NCBI GenBank assembly: GCA_000785145.2
Contig: JSZA02000012.1
Coordinates: forward strand, 1-64,000
Source of the DNA: Candidatus Thiomargarita nelsonii
Lineage (GTDB): Bacteria; Pseudomonadota; Gammaproteobacteria; Beggiatoales; Beggiatoaceae
DNA: 64,000 nt
Direction: 5' to 3'
Position numbers and translations under genes: made by a program
Shown here: positions 53,093-63,820 of the stretch, in pieces
How the letters are laid out: each line of letters starts with the position of its first letter
Numbering within the stretch: the stretch's first letter is position 1
Notes under the pieces: model-generated
Told to the model about the DNA's origin: nothing
Seen by the model: only the letters and a program-made list of their open reading frames with translations
The model's database searches: none

Positions 53093-53629
53093 TTATTGGC
53101 CACGCACTTCAACAGCTTGCAATGGATTTTCATCCAAGCCAAGACGACGTGCAGCCCAATAAGAGAGTTTAATCAAAAACGGCTCCTCGTCAAAACGATC
53201 ATTGATTGTCACCACCACACTTTTACCAGTGCGGATATTTTTCACCTTAACCTGCGCCAATAGCGGCAAACTAGCATGTGCTGCCGTCATCCCGTATAGA
53301 TCGTAAATTTGACCGCTGGCCGTTTTAGTACCATGAGCGGCAAAGCCGTACCAAGAAGCAGTCCCCTGCGCCACATAGTTAGCTACCCTCTCTTTTTTTT
53401 CCAGTGACGTTTTTTTCAATGATTCTGAAGAGAGAGGCAATGCGACAGGCAGCACTTCAATCTCTTCTTCTACGGGTACCACGATTTCCGGTTGCGAAGG
53501 GGGAACGACAAGCGGTGCAGACGTTTTTTCCAGTAATGGCAATGTGTCTGTCGCATTATCGTGAGAAACAACTGTGCAAGCCGCGAGTAAGCTGACTGCT
53601 ATGAGCGAGAACTTACCGGGTTTGTTCAT
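53093..53629 (-). CDS. rlpA: RlpA-type septal/peptidoglycan lytic lipoprotein
   Basis: 178 residues from ATG 53629. Lipoprotein signal MNKPGKFSLIAVSLLAAC with lipobox LLAAC. The double-psi beta-barrel domain runs from about residue 90 (GTASWYGFAAHGTKTASG) with the conserved His and Asp (INDRFD). No C-terminal SPOR domain is present, unlike E. coli RlpA, so septal targeting by SPOR is not expected. The ATG lies inside the end of mltB (17-nt overlap). Confidence 0.92.
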   Translation of the reverse strand: MNKPGKFSLIAVSLLAACTVVSHDNATDTLPLLEKTSAPLVVPPSQPEIVVPVEEEIEVLPVALPLSSESLKKTSLEKKERVANYVAQGTASWYGFAAHGTKTASGQIYDLYGMTAAHASLPLLAQVKVKNIRTGKSVVVTINDRFDEEPFLIKLSYWAARRLGLDENPLQAVEVRGQ

Positions 53630-54593
53630 AACGATTAGCAATCTCCTCTGCTAGCTGAAAAACCGCCATAGCATAATGTTTACTGTGATTATAACGAGTA
53701 ATCACATAATAATTTTTGAACCCCACCCAATAAGCGGTTCCAATTTTAGTTTCCAAATCAATAAACATACTGGGCGTGTTATCTGCTTCATCACCCTGAT
53801 AGCGTAAACCCATTTGCTTGAGTTGTTGTAAAGTATATTGCGGTTCAAACGCCAGACTCAACAACTTTTCCACCGCCTTAGTCTCTACTTGGGTCGCCTT
53901 AATTACTGGTTGTCCTGTTTCCCAACCAAAACGATGAAAATAGTTAGCAACACTGCCTATGGCATCAACATTATTTGTCCAGATATTACGTTTACCATCG
54001 CCATCAAAATCTACCGCATAACGACGAAAACTGCTAGGCATAAATTGCCCTATTCCCATCGCGCCAGCATAAGAGCCTTTTTGTGCTAATGGATTCAATT
54101 TTTCTTCGCGCGTTAATAACAAATAATGTTCTAATTCTGAACGAAAAAAATCAGCACGTCTTGGATAGTGAAAAGCCAAAGTTTTGAGAGCGTCAATAAC
54201 GCGAAAATTCCCCTTATTTTTGCCATAGAGAGTTTCTACCCCAATGATAGCGACAATAATTTCTGGGGGTACGCCATAAGTAGCTTTAGCTCGCTTGAGC
54301 GCTTTTACATTTTCTTTCCAAAAATTAACACCGCCATTAATACGCTTATCCTTGATAAATATCAACCGATATTCATACCAAGGTTTTGCTTTACCGGCAG
54401 GACGGGACATCGCTTTGAGAATACTTTTTTTGACCTTCGCTTTATTAAGCAATTGGGTCAAATCAGATTTATCAAAAGCATGTTCTTCAACCATCCTATC
54501 AATAAACGTTTCTTGGCTGACGACTTCGGCAGTCACGTTGAAACTGCAAAAAAATAACAAAGCGAATTGAATATAAACTTGATAATGTTTCAT
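53613..54593 (-). CDS. mltB: Membrane-bound lytic murein transglycosylase B
   Basis: 326 residues. Signal peptide about 1-22 without an obvious lipobox, so it is probably soluble periplasmic or exported. The catalytic Glu is in IIGVETLYGKNKGNFRVIDA, followed by GSYAGAMGIGQFMPSSFRRY, the family's lysozyme-like core. It cleaves glycan strands to make space for new wall. Followed by rlpA with overlap, as in many gammaproteobacteria. Confidence 0.95.
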   Translation of the reverse strand: MKHYQVYIQFALLFFCSFNVTAEVVSQETFIDRMVEEHAFDKSDLTQLLNKAKVKKSILKAMSRPAGKAKPWYEYRLIFIKDKRINGGVNFWKENVKALKRAKATYGVPPEIIVAIIGVETLYGKNKGNFRVIDALKTLAFHYPRRADFFRSELEHYLLLTREEKLNPLAQKGSYAGAMGIGQFMPSSFRRYAVDFDGDGKRNIWTNNVDAIGSVANYFHRFGWETGQPVIKATQVETKAVEKLLSLAFEPQYTLQQLKQMGLRYQGDEADNTPSMFIDLETKIGTAYWVGFKNYYVITRYNHSKHYAMAVFQLAEEIANRYEQTR

Positions 54594-54630
54594 TGAAAAT
54601 GCTTTTAGAATTTTAGATTAGATTAAAGGA

Positions 54631-54650
54631 GTCCAAGATTTATCTTGGAC
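54631..54650. repeat. Short palindrome GTCCAAGATTTATCTTGGAC
   Basis: A perfect 20-nt palindrome between mltB and rodA. It is the longest form of the family seen at 39234, 47543 and 47688. GGA precedes it, giving the GGAGTCCAA core shared with the 60-nt hairpins. Confidence 0.75.
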
Positions 54651-54658
54651 ATCTGGAA

Positions 54659-55747
54659 TTATCTCTCAGACAAAAAGCGCCGATGAGTATGCACTGCCAT
54701 AATAAAACCAAAACCGGCCATCAATGTCACTAATGAAGTTCCTCCATAACTGATCAGTGGTAGCGGAACCCCCACCACTGGCAATAAGCCAGAAACCATC
54801 GCCATATTAACAAAGATATACACAAAAAAAGTCAATATTAAACTGCCAGCTAAGAGCCGACCAAAGCTATCTTGCGCTTGTAAGGCAATATACATGCCCC
54901 GTGACAGAATGAAAAAATAAATGCCAAGTAATACTAACACGCCCACTAAGCCAAGTTCTTCACTATAAACGGCAAAAATAAAATCCGTTTTGCGTTCTGG
55001 CAAAAATTCTAGAATTGATTGGGTACCATTAAGCCAGCCTTTTCCATCAAAACCACCAGAACCTATAGCCGTTTTAGATTGAATGATGTGATATCCTGCC
55101 CCTAATGGATCTCTTTCTGGATCAAATAAGGTGAGTATCCGTCCCTTTTGATAGTCATGCAAAACAGAATGCCATATTGGATATGCAGACAAACCAAGCA
55201 ATGTAATCACTCCAAAGACAAAGTACCAACTGATACCCGCGAGTAGTAACACAAACAAGCCAGATGAGGCAATCAACAATGCCGTTCCTAAATCAGGCTG
55301 CTTGGCGATTAGAAGCAGAGGTATCACAATCATGATAGCCGCCAAGAATAAACGTCCATAGCTGGGAGGTAAAGGTTTCTCAGCTAAATACCATGTCACC
55401 ATCATGGGAACGGCGAATTTCATGATTTCTGAAGGCTGAAAGCCAAATAACCAGCGTTGTGAACCGTTACGGGTTTCGCCAATCAGCAACACCAGTACTA
55501 ATAACAGAATACCACCCAGGTACACCCAAGGCACCCAAGGTATCAAAGCTTGAACGCGGATTTGAGCTAAAGCTATCATCAGTCCAAATCCTATCGCTAG
55601 GTGTATCATTTGGCGGATTATCAAATCCGTATTTTGATTAGCAGCACTATATAAAACAACTAATCCGAGTCCCGATAACAAAAATAAACCCAATAGCAAA
55701 GGTTTATCTAAGTGTAGAAAATGATTGTTATTCCAGTTCGTTTGCAT
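54659..55747 (-). CDS. rodA: Rod-shape SEDS glycosyltransferase RodA
   Basis: 362 residues, polytopic (about ten membrane segments). The SEDS family polymerises glycan strands with PBP2 during elongation. Diagnostic blocks FQPSEIMKFAVPM, AKQPDLGTALLI and the C-terminal PLPLISYGGTSLVTLM are present. It starts 3 nt after the mrdA stop, so the two are co-translated. Confidence 0.97.
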   Translation of the reverse strand: MQTNWNNNHFLHLDKPLLLGLFLLSGLGLVVLYSAANQNTDLIIRQMIHLAIGFGLMIALAQIRVQALIPWVPWVYLGGILLLVLVLLIGETRNGSQRWLFGFQPSEIMKFAVPMMVTWYLAEKPLPPSYGRLFLAAIMIVIPLLLIAKQPDLGTALLIASSGLFVLLLAGISWYFVFGVITLLGLSAYPIWHSVLHDYQKGRILTLFDPERDPLGAGYHIIQSKTAIGSGGFDGKGWLNGTQSILEFLPERKTDFIFAVYSEELGLVGVLVLLGIYFFILSRGMYIALQAQDSFGRLLAGSLILTFFVYIFVNMAMVSGLLPVVGVPLPLISYGGTSLVTLMAGFGFIMAVHTHRRFLSER

Positions 55748-55750
55748 AAA

Positions 55751-57649
55751 CTATTGACTCCTGTCATTGTTCGCCAAAACTAAAGGAGATCTTTTTAAAA
55801 GATAATAATCCAACACCGCTTTAGCAATAGGTGCTGCCGTTTTGCTACCTCCCCCCCCATTTTCCACAATCACTGACACTGCAATACGAGCTCTATCTAA
55901 GGGAGCAAATGCGACAAACCAAGCATGGTCCCTGTGTTCTTTAGGGATATTGTTTGGATCGTATCTCTGCCCTTGAGGAATGCCTCTAACTTGCGCCGTG
56001 CCCGTTTTGCCAGCAAAACGATAGGGCGAGTTTTTTGCAACACGACGGGCTGTTCCTCTCCGTCCATGTACCACCGCTTTCATCCCACCAATCACATGTT
56101 CCCAATAGTTTCCACGTTTGAGGATGATAGTGTTTTTCTGAGTGGGCGTTACAGTTGCCATTTCATTGAGGATAACATCATCTATTGCAAACACAATGCG
56201 AGGTTGTTTTAATTGTCCACGATTACTCAAAGTTGCGGTAGCGACGGCCATTTGTAAAGGGGTAGCAAGCATAAAGCCTTGTCCAATACCCGTGATAACG
56301 GTTTCACCGGGATACCAAACCACTCCATGACGACGCTGTTTCCATTCCCTAGAAGGCATCAGTCCGCCCTTTTCCCCAGGAATATCTATACCTGTTTTTT
56401 TGCCAAAACCAAATCGTGTCATAAAACTATGTAGGCGATCTATGCCGAGATCATGAGCTAATTCGTAAAAATAGACATCGCAAGATTGTTCTATAGCACC
56501 GTGCAAGTCCATGCTACCATGTCCACCTCTTTTCCAGTCGCGATATCGGTGCTTTTTACCTTTGAGACGGTAAAATCCCGGGCACCAAGTACGTTTATGT
56601 GGTGTCCTCACGCCATATTCTAATCCTGCCAAACCAACAAAAGCTTTCACTGTGGAACCTGGCGGATATTGTCCACGTATCGCACGGTTAATGAGGGGAC
56701 GATCAGGCGAAAGGTTCAACGAATTGTAGCTTTTATGATCGATGCCGTTAACAAAAAGGTTAGGATCATAATTGGGCATGCTGACTAAGGCCAGTACGTT
56801 GCCACTTTCCGGCTCAATAGCGACAACCGCAGCACGCTCCTCTCCGAGCAGCTCTTCAATATATTTTTGTAAATCGATATCTATATTGAGATAGAGGTTT
56901 TTACCGGGCACAGAATCCGTGCGATCCAGTACCTGGACGAATTTTCCACGCACATCCGTTTCCACCTTTCGGATACCCGTTTTACCATGCAACTCGATTT
57001 CATAATAAGCCTCTAGCCCCGCTTTACCTATATACTTGCTACCCTCATAATTAGACTTATCTATCTCATTGGACTCCTCCATTAATTTTTCATCTTTTTT
57101 GCTTATTCGACCAACATAACCGATGGCGTGGACACCAATAGCACCAAGGGGATAGTAGCGACTGAGATGGTTTTTCAACTCGACACCTTGGAAACGGTGT
57201 TTTTGGACCGAAAAGCGAGCCACTTCATCATCAGTAAGTCGATAACGTAAGGGGACACTTTGAAAGGAACGACGTTGCTTCAACTTTTTTTGAAAGTTGG
57301 AAAGATCACTTTCTTCTATCGTGATGAATTTACTTATTTTTTGAATCGTAAAATCAATATTTTCCACCTGTTCAGGAATGAGTTCTAAACTATAAGATGC
57401 CCGATTCTCAGCAATGAGCACGCCATTACGGTCAAAAATCAATCCGCGTGTAGGCGGTATGGGCAAAATGGTAATGCGATTCTCATTTGATTTCGTCTTA
57501 TATTCTTCATAATTAATCACTTGCAAAAAGAACAAGCGTGCCACAATAACCAACAAAAAGACTAACATCATTAACCATGCGATTATCACACGGTTGTTGA
57601 ATATTTTACCCTCACGGGTAGGATTTTTTATAACATGTGTTGATAACAT
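55751..57649 (-). CDS. mrdA: Penicillin-binding protein 2 (transpeptidase)
   Basis: 632 residues (E. coli 633). One N-terminal membrane segment, the PBP dimerisation domain (IPPTRGLIFDRNGVLIAENR), then the transpeptidase with SxxK PGSTVKAFV, SxN-like QSCDVYFYE and KTGTAQVRG. It cross-links wall in the elongasome with RodA, MreB, MreC and MreD encoded beside it. Reads in the order mreB-mreC-mreD-mrdA-rodA. Confidence 0.97.
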   Translation of the reverse strand: MLSTHVIKNPTREGKIFNNRVIIAWLMMLVFLLVIVARLFFLQVINYEEYKTKSNENRITILPIPPTRGLIFDRNGVLIAENRASYSLELIPEQVENIDFTIQKISKFITIEESDLSNFQKKLKQRRSFQSVPLRYRLTDDEVARFSVQKHRFQGVELKNHLSRYYPLGAIGVHAIGYVGRISKKDEKLMEESNEIDKSNYEGSKYIGKAGLEAYYEIELHGKTGIRKVETDVRGKFVQVLDRTDSVPGKNLYLNIDIDLQKYIEELLGEERAAVVAIEPESGNVLALVSMPNYDPNLFVNGIDHKSYNSLNLSPDRPLINRAIRGQYPPGSTVKAFVGLAGLEYGVRTPHKRTWCPGFYRLKGKKHRYRDWKRGGHGSMDLHGAIEQSCDVYFYELAHDLGIDRLHSFMTRFGFGKKTGIDIPGEKGGLMPSREWKQRRHGVVWYPGETVITGIGQGFMLATPLQMAVATATLSNRGQLKQPRIVFAIDDVILNEMATVTPTQKNTIILKRGNYWEHVIGGMKAVVHGRRGTARRVAKNSPYRFAGKTGTAQVRGIPQGQRYDPNNIPKEHRDHAWFVAFAPLDRARIAVSVIVENGGGGSKTAAPIAKAVLDYYLLKRSPLVLANNDRSQ

Positions 57650-57656
57650 TTTTATT

Positions 57657-58145
57657 TTAAACCACTTTATATTTGCGTTGTATGTCGCCCAATATCAAAA
57701 AGAACCAAGGCCACAGCAACAAACTGCTAAAAGCAGGAAAGATAAACGAGTCTCTCATTTCTGAATAGCCGAAAATACTTTGTATCCAGATGCCTAATAA
57801 TTGATTGAGAGCCACCATCCCAAATACTCCAATCGCTTGTTGCCACACAGGAAATAAGCGCAGCTGCTGATGAAATTTGACAGCCAGATAAGCAATCAAA
57901 ACAAACCCCAAAGCATGTTGTCCCAACAAAGTATCATTCAATACATCATGGATAATCCCAACAAACCAAGCAGTCGCTACCCCCACCCGCAGCGGGAGAG
58001 CCAAACACCAATATATTAAAATCATGGCTACCCAATCTGGACGCCAAGCACTTGCCCAAGCCGGCATTGGTAAAATGGCTAACATAAAACTAAAAACGAA
58101 ACTGAGAACAATAACCCAGCCGCCATGATGTCGATCTAAACTCAT
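57657..58145 (-). CDS. mreD: Rod-shape-determining protein MreD
   Basis: 162 residues with five to six hydrophobic segments and charged loops (RPDWVAMILIYWCLALPLRV; GLVHD-like GIIHDVLNDTLLGQHALGF). Size and position between mreC and mrdA identify it. It is an inner-membrane scaffold of the elongasome. Confidence 0.94.
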   Translation of the reverse strand: MSLDRHHGGWVIVLSFVFSFMLAILPMPAWASAWRPDWVAMILIYWCLALPLRVGVATAWFVGIIHDVLNDTLLGQHALGFVLIAYLAVKFHQQLRLFPVWQQAIGVFGMVALNQLLGIWIQSIFGYSEMRDSFIFPAFSSLLLWPWFFLILGDIQRKYKVV

Positions 58146-58157
58146 AGTTCACTATTC

Positions 58158-58985
58158 CTACCAAACCAATAAAACTTCACTATTACGTTCCAAAACCGCT
58201 CTCGGCAATGCTTGCACCGAAGCAAAAGGTTGGCCTATATCAGGAGTCACATCAATGACCGTACCAACTGGATAATCCTTGGGAAATTTTTCCCCAGCAC
58301 CAGAAGTCACAATTAAATCACCTACTTTGATGCCTGTATTAAGTCCCGTATTGGATATACCAAGTAATGAAAGCCGATTAACCGCCCCGATACCCTTAGC
58401 GATGGTACGCAAACCTGTCCGTACCACTTGTACAGGCAATTCATGTTCAGGATCAGTAATCAGCATAACAGTGCTAGAAAACAAACCAACATGAATGACC
58501 TGCCCCATCACACCATGGCCATCTATCACGGCTTGATTAACAATCACACCATCATTTTTTCCCTTATTAATCGTAATTTTACGTCTTGAATGTTCTAATT
58601 CAACTGCCAACACCTCAGCCATTTGTACCCGTTCCCCCACTTTCAAGGGAGAGCCCAATAGCCGCCGCAAACGTTCATTTTCATTCTTTAATGCATCAAA
58701 TTTTTGCAAAGTTACCTGTAACAGCTGTTTTTCTGCACGTAATTTGTCAATTTCCTCAATCAACAGAAAGCGATTACTGGCAGTCACAGACAACCACTGA
58801 CCCGTTTTTATTGGCAAATTCACTAAATATTGAATGGGATAAACCAAACCCAATAAATGGGTACGCACTATCCTCAAATAATCCAAACGATGATCTGCAA
58901 TAATTAAAAATATTGATGCTAATATAAATACAATCAATCGTAAGCTTAACGCTTGTTTGGGACGATGAAAAACGGCTTTTTTCAT
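58158..58985 (-). CDS. mreC: Rod-shape-determining protein MreC
   Basis: 275 residues. One N-terminal membrane helix (LIVFILASIFLIIADHRLDY), a periplasmic coiled coil (about 75-110, LIEEIDKLRAEKQLLQVTLQ) and a double beta-barrel domain (VNQAVIDGHGVMGQVIHVGL). It links MreB to PBP2. 55 nt separate it from mreB. Confidence 0.95.
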   Translation of the reverse strand: MKKAVFHRPKQALSLRLIVFILASIFLIIADHRLDYLRIVRTHLLGLVYPIQYLVNLPIKTGQWLSVTASNRFLLIEEIDKLRAEKQLLQVTLQKFDALKNENERLRRLLGSPLKVGERVQMAEVLAVELEHSRRKITINKGKNDGVIVNQAVIDGHGVMGQVIHVGLFSSTVMLITDPEHELPVQVVRTGLRTIAKGIGAVNRLSLLGISNTGLNTGIKVGDLIVTSGAGEKFPKDYPVGTVIDVTPDIGQPFASVQALPRAVLERNSEVLLVW

Positions 58986-59040
58986 TGTATTGTGTTTCCC
59001 CGCTTGTATGCAACGGGGTTGCCAAAACCCCGCAGCTAAA

Positions 59041-60096
59041 TCAACTCATCTCCAAATCTATAATTCCAGGTCCATGCTCCTCAATCAAGTCCAGCGCACG
59101 ACCACCACCACGCGCGACACATGTCAACGGATCCTCAGCGAGAATCACCGGTAGCCCCGTTTCCGCCATCACTAAACGGTCAAGGTCCTTCAACAAGGAC
59201 CCACCACCAGTCAAAACGATACCTTTTCCGGCGACATCAGCCGCTAAATCTGGCGGAATTTTTTCCAACGCCGTTTTGACTGTGCTAGTAATCTCCATTA
59301 ACGGCTCTTGTAAAGCTTCTAAGATTTCATGGTTGTTAAGGGTAATAGGACGAGGAATACCTTCAGCTAAATTACGCCCTCGTATATTAATTTGGTGTTC
59401 TTCTTTACTCTCATAGGCAGAGCCGATTTCATGCTTAATCTGTTCCGCTGTCACCTCACCAATCACGGTGCCATAGCGACGACGTACATATTTGACGATC
59501 GCGTCGTCAAAGCGATCGCCACCAGTGCGTATAGATTGTGAGTAAACAATACCATTGAGAGACAAAATACCAACTTCCGTCGTTCCGCCACCAATATCAA
59601 GTACCATTGAACCCACAGCCTTACTGACTGGCAGCCCCGCCCCGATGGCCGCCGCCATCGGTTCCTCTATCAAAAAAACCTCTCGTGCCCCCGCGCCCGC
59701 CGCCGATTCTCGAATCGCCCGACGTTCAACTTGAGTAGAGCTACACGGCACACATATTAAGACCCGAGGCGAGGGATGCCAGAATTTGCTATCATGGACT
59801 TTATGAATAAAATACTGCAACATTTTTTCAGTAATCATAAAGTCTGCAATAACACCCTCTTTCATAGGCCGTATGGCAGTGATAGGTTTTGGTGTACGGC
59901 CAATCATTTCTTTGGCTTCCAAACCGACAGCTACAATAGTTTTCTCTTCCCCTCCATAGTGGCGAACGGCTACCACTGAGGGTTCATTAAGGACGATGCC
60001 TTTTCCCTTGACATAAATCAGCGTATTCGCTGTGCCTAAATCAATAGACAGATCGTTTGAAAAAAGTCCGCGTAAAGCTTTGAACATGGAATTCAA
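59041..60096 (-). CDS. mreB: Rod-shape-determining actin homologue MreB
   Basis: 351 residues (E. coli 347). Actin-fold phosphate loop [18 protein letters not shown]-type [28 protein letters not shown] and the C-terminal [13 protein letters not shown] are intact. It forms membrane filaments guiding elongation. First gene of the minus-strand wall cluster; a 233-nt divergent gap separates it from gatC. Confidence 0.97.
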   Translation of the reverse strand: MNSMFKALRGLFSNDLSIDLGTANTLIYVKGKGIVLNEPSVVAVRHYGGEEKTIVAVGLEAKEMIGRTPKPITAIRPMKEGVIADFMITEKMLQYFIHKVHDSKFWHPSPRVLICVPCSSTQVERRAIRESAAGAGAREVFLIEEPMAAAIGAGLPVSKAVGSMVLDIGGGTTEVGILSLNGIVYSQSIRTGGDRFDDAIVKYVRRRYGTVIGEVTAEQIKHEIGSAYESKEEHQINIRGRNLAEGIPRPITLNNHEILEALQEPLMEITSTVKTALEKIPPDLAADVAGKGIVLTGGGSLLKDLDRLVMAETGLPVILAEDPLTCVARGGGRALDLIEEHGPGIIDLEMS

Positions 60097-60329
60097 TCAA
60101 TCCTGTGATAAGTGAATGAAGTGAGCTTTCAATGGTAAACCTGTTAAACAAGCTCATTTAAAATATAATAATATCAATATATTATTGACATAATTTCCTG
60201 TTTTATTTAACTTTAAAAAGTAGCAGTAACTTATTGAGTTACCATACCAAGCCTGTCACATTTGGGCAAGTTTATTTTATATTTTATTGAATTATTGTAT
60301 AATAACACGATTTAGCCATGGAGATTAAA
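60097..60329. promoter_or_regulatory. Divergent regulatory region mreB / gatC
   Basis: AT-rich gap between divergent operons. On the plus strand TATAAT at 60298-60303 lies 27 nt before gatC, but only a poor -35 (TTTTAT near 60275) is at the right distance. On the minus strand an AT-rich stretch (TTGATATTATTATATTTTA around 60165) may hold the mreB promoter. No repeats or operators stood out. Confidence 0.35.
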
Positions 60330-60617
60330 ATGTCTTTACCAATCGATGCGGTAGAAAAAATTGCCCATTTAGCCCGTATATCGTTAAGTGAGCAAGATAT
60401 TCCACTCTACACACACCATTTGTCCAATATTCTAGCATTTGTTGAACAAATGAATAGCGTTGACACAACAGGCATAACCCCAATGGCACACCCTCTTGAT
60501 GCCGTAGCACGTTTACGCCCCGATGTCGTCTCAGAATCCAACCAGCGCGATCATTTTCAATGCAACGCGCCACAAGTTGAAGCCGGCTTATATTTAGTCC
60601 CAAAAGTCATTGAATAA
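60330..60617 (+). CDS. gatC: Aspartyl/glutamyl-tRNA amidotransferase subunit C
   Basis: 95 residues from ATG 60330, which has GGAGATTAAA immediately upstream; the in-frame ATG at 60318 contains that ribosome site and is rejected. Helical GatC fold ([37 protein letters not shown]). It stabilises GatA and GatB. Together they convert Glu-tRNA-Gln (and Asp-tRNA-Asn) to the amidated forms. Confidence 0.95.
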   Translation: MSLPIDAVEKIAHLARISLSEQDIPLYTHHLSNILAFVEQMNSVDTTGITPMAHPLDAVARLRPDVVSESNQRDHFQCNAPQVEAGLYLVPKVIE

Positions 60618-60636
60618 TTAGTTAGTTAACATTAAT

Positions 60637-62091
60637 ATGCACAATAAAACTCTTGCCGAATTGTCTCATGCCTTACATCAACGTGAATATTCCAGTGTTG
60701 AATTAACCCGTTATTTTTTAGAACGGATTGAACGCTTAGATACACAGATCAACAGTTTTATTAGCGTCACGGCTGAAATGGCACTTGCTCAAGCTCAAGC
60801 GGCGGATCAACGTTTACAGTCCGGCAATGCCTCCCCTCTGACGGGCATCCCAATTGCCCATAAAGATATCTTTTGCACTGAGGGCGTTAAAACCTCGTGC
60901 GGCTCAAAAATGCTGGACAATTTTATTGCCCCTTATAATGCCACTGTCGTCGAAAAATGTCATACCGCCGGCCTGGTCATGTTGGGTAAAACCAACATGG
61001 ATGAATTTGCCATGGGCTCTTCTAATGAAACCAGTTTTTATGGCCCCGTTAAAAATCCTTGGGATACCCAGGCAGTGCCTGGGGGCTCATCAGGTGGCGC
61101 CGTTGCGGCTGTTGCCGCCCGTCTAGCCCCTGTTGCCACCGGTACCGACACGGGTGGCTCTATCCGTCAACCCGCCGCCTTATGTGGCATAACCGGATTA
61201 AAACCGACTTATGGCCTTGTTTCACGTTATGGCATGATCGCCTTTGCGTCTAGTTTAGACCAAGGTGGCCCCATAGGAGACAATGCCAAAGATGTTGCAC
61301 TACTTTTAAATGTGATCGCCGGTTTTGACGAACGCGATTCAACCTCTTTAAACCATCCGCAAGAAGATTATACCGCCCATTTAAACGATAGTATCGCTGG
61401 ACTAAAAATCGGTTTACCCAAAGAATTTTTTGGTGAAGGCTTAAACGCGGAAGTCGGTAAAATAGTAGAGGCCGCTATTAAAGAATTAGAACAAGCTGGC
61501 GCAACCCTGCACGAGATCGAATTACCCCATACTCACTTATCTGTGCCTGTTTATTATATCATTGCCCCAGCCGAATGCTCCTCTAATTTATCACGCTATG
61601 ATGGAGTACGCTTTGGTCATCGCTGTGAAAATCCACAAGATTTGCTTGACTTATACAAACGCTCACGCGCCCAAGGCTTTGGTGCCGAAGTCAAGCGCCG
61701 CATTATGATAGGCACATACGCCCTATCAGCGGGTTATTATGATGCCTATTACCTAAAAGCTCAACAAATTCGCCGCCTCATTAGCAACGACTTCACTGAT
61801 GCATTTAAACAAGTCGATGTCATTTTAGGTCCCACATCACCCACAACTGCCTTTAAAATCGGTGAAAAAGTCAATGATCCAATCAGTATGTATTTGTCTG
61901 ACATTAATACCATTTCGGTTAATTTAGCCGGATTGCCTGGCTTATCCATACCAGCCGGCTTTGTAAACCAACGCCCCGTTGGATTACAACTCATCGGCAA
62001 CTATTTGAATGAAGCTCGATTACTAAACGTTGCCCATCAATATCAACAACGCACAGATTGGCATAGACAAAATCCCCCCAAATTTCTGTAA
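60637..62091 (+). CDS. gatA: Aspartyl/glutamyl-tRNA amidotransferase subunit A
   Basis: 484 residues. Amidase-signature enzyme that releases ammonia from glutamine. The Ser-cisSer-Lys triad is visible as the lysine of PIAHKDIF (about 79), and the serines of [11 protein letters not shown] and [12 protein letters not shown]. Length matches the family. 19 nt after gatC. Confidence 0.97.
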   Translation: MHNKTLAELSHALHQREYSSVELTRYFLERIERLDTQINSFISVTAEMALAQAQAADQRLQSGNASPLTGIPIAHKDIFCTEGVKTSCGSKMLDNFIAPYNATVVEKCHTAGLVMLGKTNMDEFAMGSSNETSFYGPVKNPWDTQAVPGGSSGGAVAAVAARLAPVATGTDTGGSIRQPAALCGITGLKPTYGLVSRYGMIAFASSLDQGGPIGDNAKDVALLLNVIAGFDERDSTSLNHPQEDYTAHLNDSIAGLKIGLPKEFFGEGLNAEVGKIVEAAIKELEQAGATLHEIELPHTHLSVPVYYIIAPAECSSNLSRYDGVRFGHRCENPQDLLDLYKRSRAQGFGAEVKRRIMIGTYALSAGYYDAYYLKAQQIRRLISNDFTDAFKQVDVILGPTSPTTAFKIGEKVNDPISMYLSDINTISVNLAGLPGLSIPAGFVNQRPVGLQLIGNYLNEARLLNVAHQYQQRTDWHRQNPPKFL

Positions 62092-62106
62092 AAGAGGATA
62101 AAAAAA

Positions 62107-63540
62107 ATGGCATGGGAAGTCGTTATCGGCCTAGAAATTCACGCCCAATTGGCGACCAACAGTAAAATATTCTCAGGAGCATCAACGGCTTATGGTGCCC
62201 CCCCCAATACACAAGCCTGTGCTGTGGATTTAGGCTTACCCGGTGTATTGCCAGTACTCAATGAAAAAGTAGTACGCATGGCCGCTAAATTTGGCCTAGC
62301 CATCGGAGCCCCCGTTGCGCCGCGCTCCGTCTTTGCGCGAAAAAATTATTTTTATCCAGACTTACCAAAAGGCTATCAAATCAGCCAATATGAATTACCC
62401 ATAGTCAATAAGGGGCAAATTCAAATTGAAATTGATGGCAAAGAAAAAACCATTGGCATCACCCGTGCCCATTTAGAAGAGGATGCCGGTAAATCTTTGC
62501 ATGAAGATTTTCAGGGACTGAGTGGTATTGATCTTAATAGAACCGGCACACCTTTATTAGAAATCGTCTCAGAGCCAGATATGCGCTCACCTAAAGAGGC
62601 GATTGCCTACATGAAAAAAATTCACTCCTTGGTGCGCTACTTAGACATCTGCGATGGCAACATGCAAGAAGGCTCATTTCGATGTGATGCCAACGTCTCC
62701 GTTCGCCCCCAAGGGCAAAAAGAATTTGGTACCCGCAGTGAATTAAAAAATCTCAACTCATTTCGCTTTGTTGAGCGTGCTATCAACATTGAAATTGAAC
62801 GCCAAATTGATCTATTAGAAAGCGGTGGCACTGTCAGACAAGAAACCCGCCTTTATGATGCTGATAAAAACGAAACGCGCCCCATGCGTAGCAAGGAAGA
62901 AGCCAATGACTACCGCTATTTTCCTGATCCTGATTTATTACCGCTGCTAATAGAATCCGAATTTTTAGAACAAATCAAAGCCGAATTACCCGAATTGCCC
63001 GATGATAAAAAACAACGCTTTATACAACAATATGGGCTATCTCTATACGATGCGAGCGGATTGACAAGCAGCCGTGAACTCGCTGATTATTTTGAAGAAA
63101 TCGTCAAACTTTCAAACAGCGACGCGAAACTTTGTGCCAATTGGGTGATGGGAGACTTAGCCGCCTTGCTCAATAAAAACAATTTGGAAATTACTGACTC
63201 AAAAGTGAGTACTATCCAACTCGCCGCTATGCTACGCCGTATCAGTGACAAAACAATTTCGGGTAAAATCGCCAAACAAGTTTTTGAAGCGATGTGGAAT
63301 GGTGAAGGCGATGCCGATACGATTATCGAAAAACGTGGATTGAAACAAGTCACCGACACGGGCGCGATTGAAAAACTCATTGATGAAGTGATAGTTAACA
63401 ATCCTAAACAATTGCAAGACTACCGCGATGGTAAAGAAAAATTGTTTGGCTTTTTTGTTGGACAAGTGATGAAGGTTTCTAAGGGTAAAGCGAATCCTAA
63501 GCAGGTGAATGAGTTATTGAAGAAAAAACTTGAAGGGTGA
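62107..63540 (+). CDS. gatB: Aspartyl/glutamyl-tRNA amidotransferase subunit B
   Basis: 477 residues. It activates and amidates the misacylated t[23 protein letters not shown] at the N-terminus, [18 protein letters not shown], and the C-terminal YqeY-like helical domain ending in [22 protein letters not shown] lies about 8 nt before the ATG. Last gene of the gatCAB operon. Confidence 0.97.
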   Translation: MAWEVVIGLEIHAQLATNSKIFSGASTAYGAPPNTQACAVDLGLPGVLPVLNEKVVRMAAKFGLAIGAPVAPRSVFARKNYFYPDLPKGYQISQYELPIVNKGQIQIEIDGKEKTIGITRAHLEEDAGKSLHEDFQGLSGIDLNRTGTPLLEIVSEPDMRSPKEAIAYMKKIHSLVRYLDICDGNMQEGSFRCDANVSVRPQGQKEFGTRSELKNLNSFRFVERAINIEIERQIDLLESGGTVRQETRLYDADKNETRPMRSKEEANDYRYFPDPDLLPLLIESEFLEQIKAELPELPDDKKQRFIQQYGLSLYDASGLTSSRELADYFEEIVKLSNSDAKLCANWVMGDLAALLNKNNLEITDSKVSTIQLAAMLRRISDKTISGKIAKQVFEAMWNGEGDADTIIEKRGLKQVTDTGAIEKLIDEVIVNNPKQLQDYRDGKEKLFGFFVGQVMKVSKGKANPKQVNELLKKKLEG

Positions 63541-63616
63541 TGTGAAACGCGGAGCGTCGAGGCAGGCATTCCTTTGCCTCGCGCACTCACTTATACACAA
63601 GTCCATTTTCGGCAAT

Positions 63617-63716
63617 TGTAGGGTGGGTAGAGCGGTAGCGATACGAAGTGGCGGGACGCCCAACCCACCATTTGACGCGATTTGGTGGGTTTCGCTCTCG
63701 CTCTACCCACCCTACA
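63617..63716. repeat. 100-bp inverted-repeat element with TGTAGGGTGGGTAGAGC ends
   Basis: Arms 63617-63633 and 63700-63716 are perfect complements, with an inner hairpin CAACCCACCA/TGGTGGGTT. Flanking it, AGTGAGTGCGC and GCGCACTCACT form a further, wider inverted repeat (about 63580 and 63756). It is non-coding, in the 280-nt gap after gatB. Confidence 0.85.
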
Positions 63717-63820
63717 AATATTATTTTATTTCAAAGACTTAAATAGTTATGTCTAAGTGAGTGCGCTCCGCGTGGGAACGAGAAAATTTGGTAACGTACT
63801 CAAAAAGGAAAAAACATGCC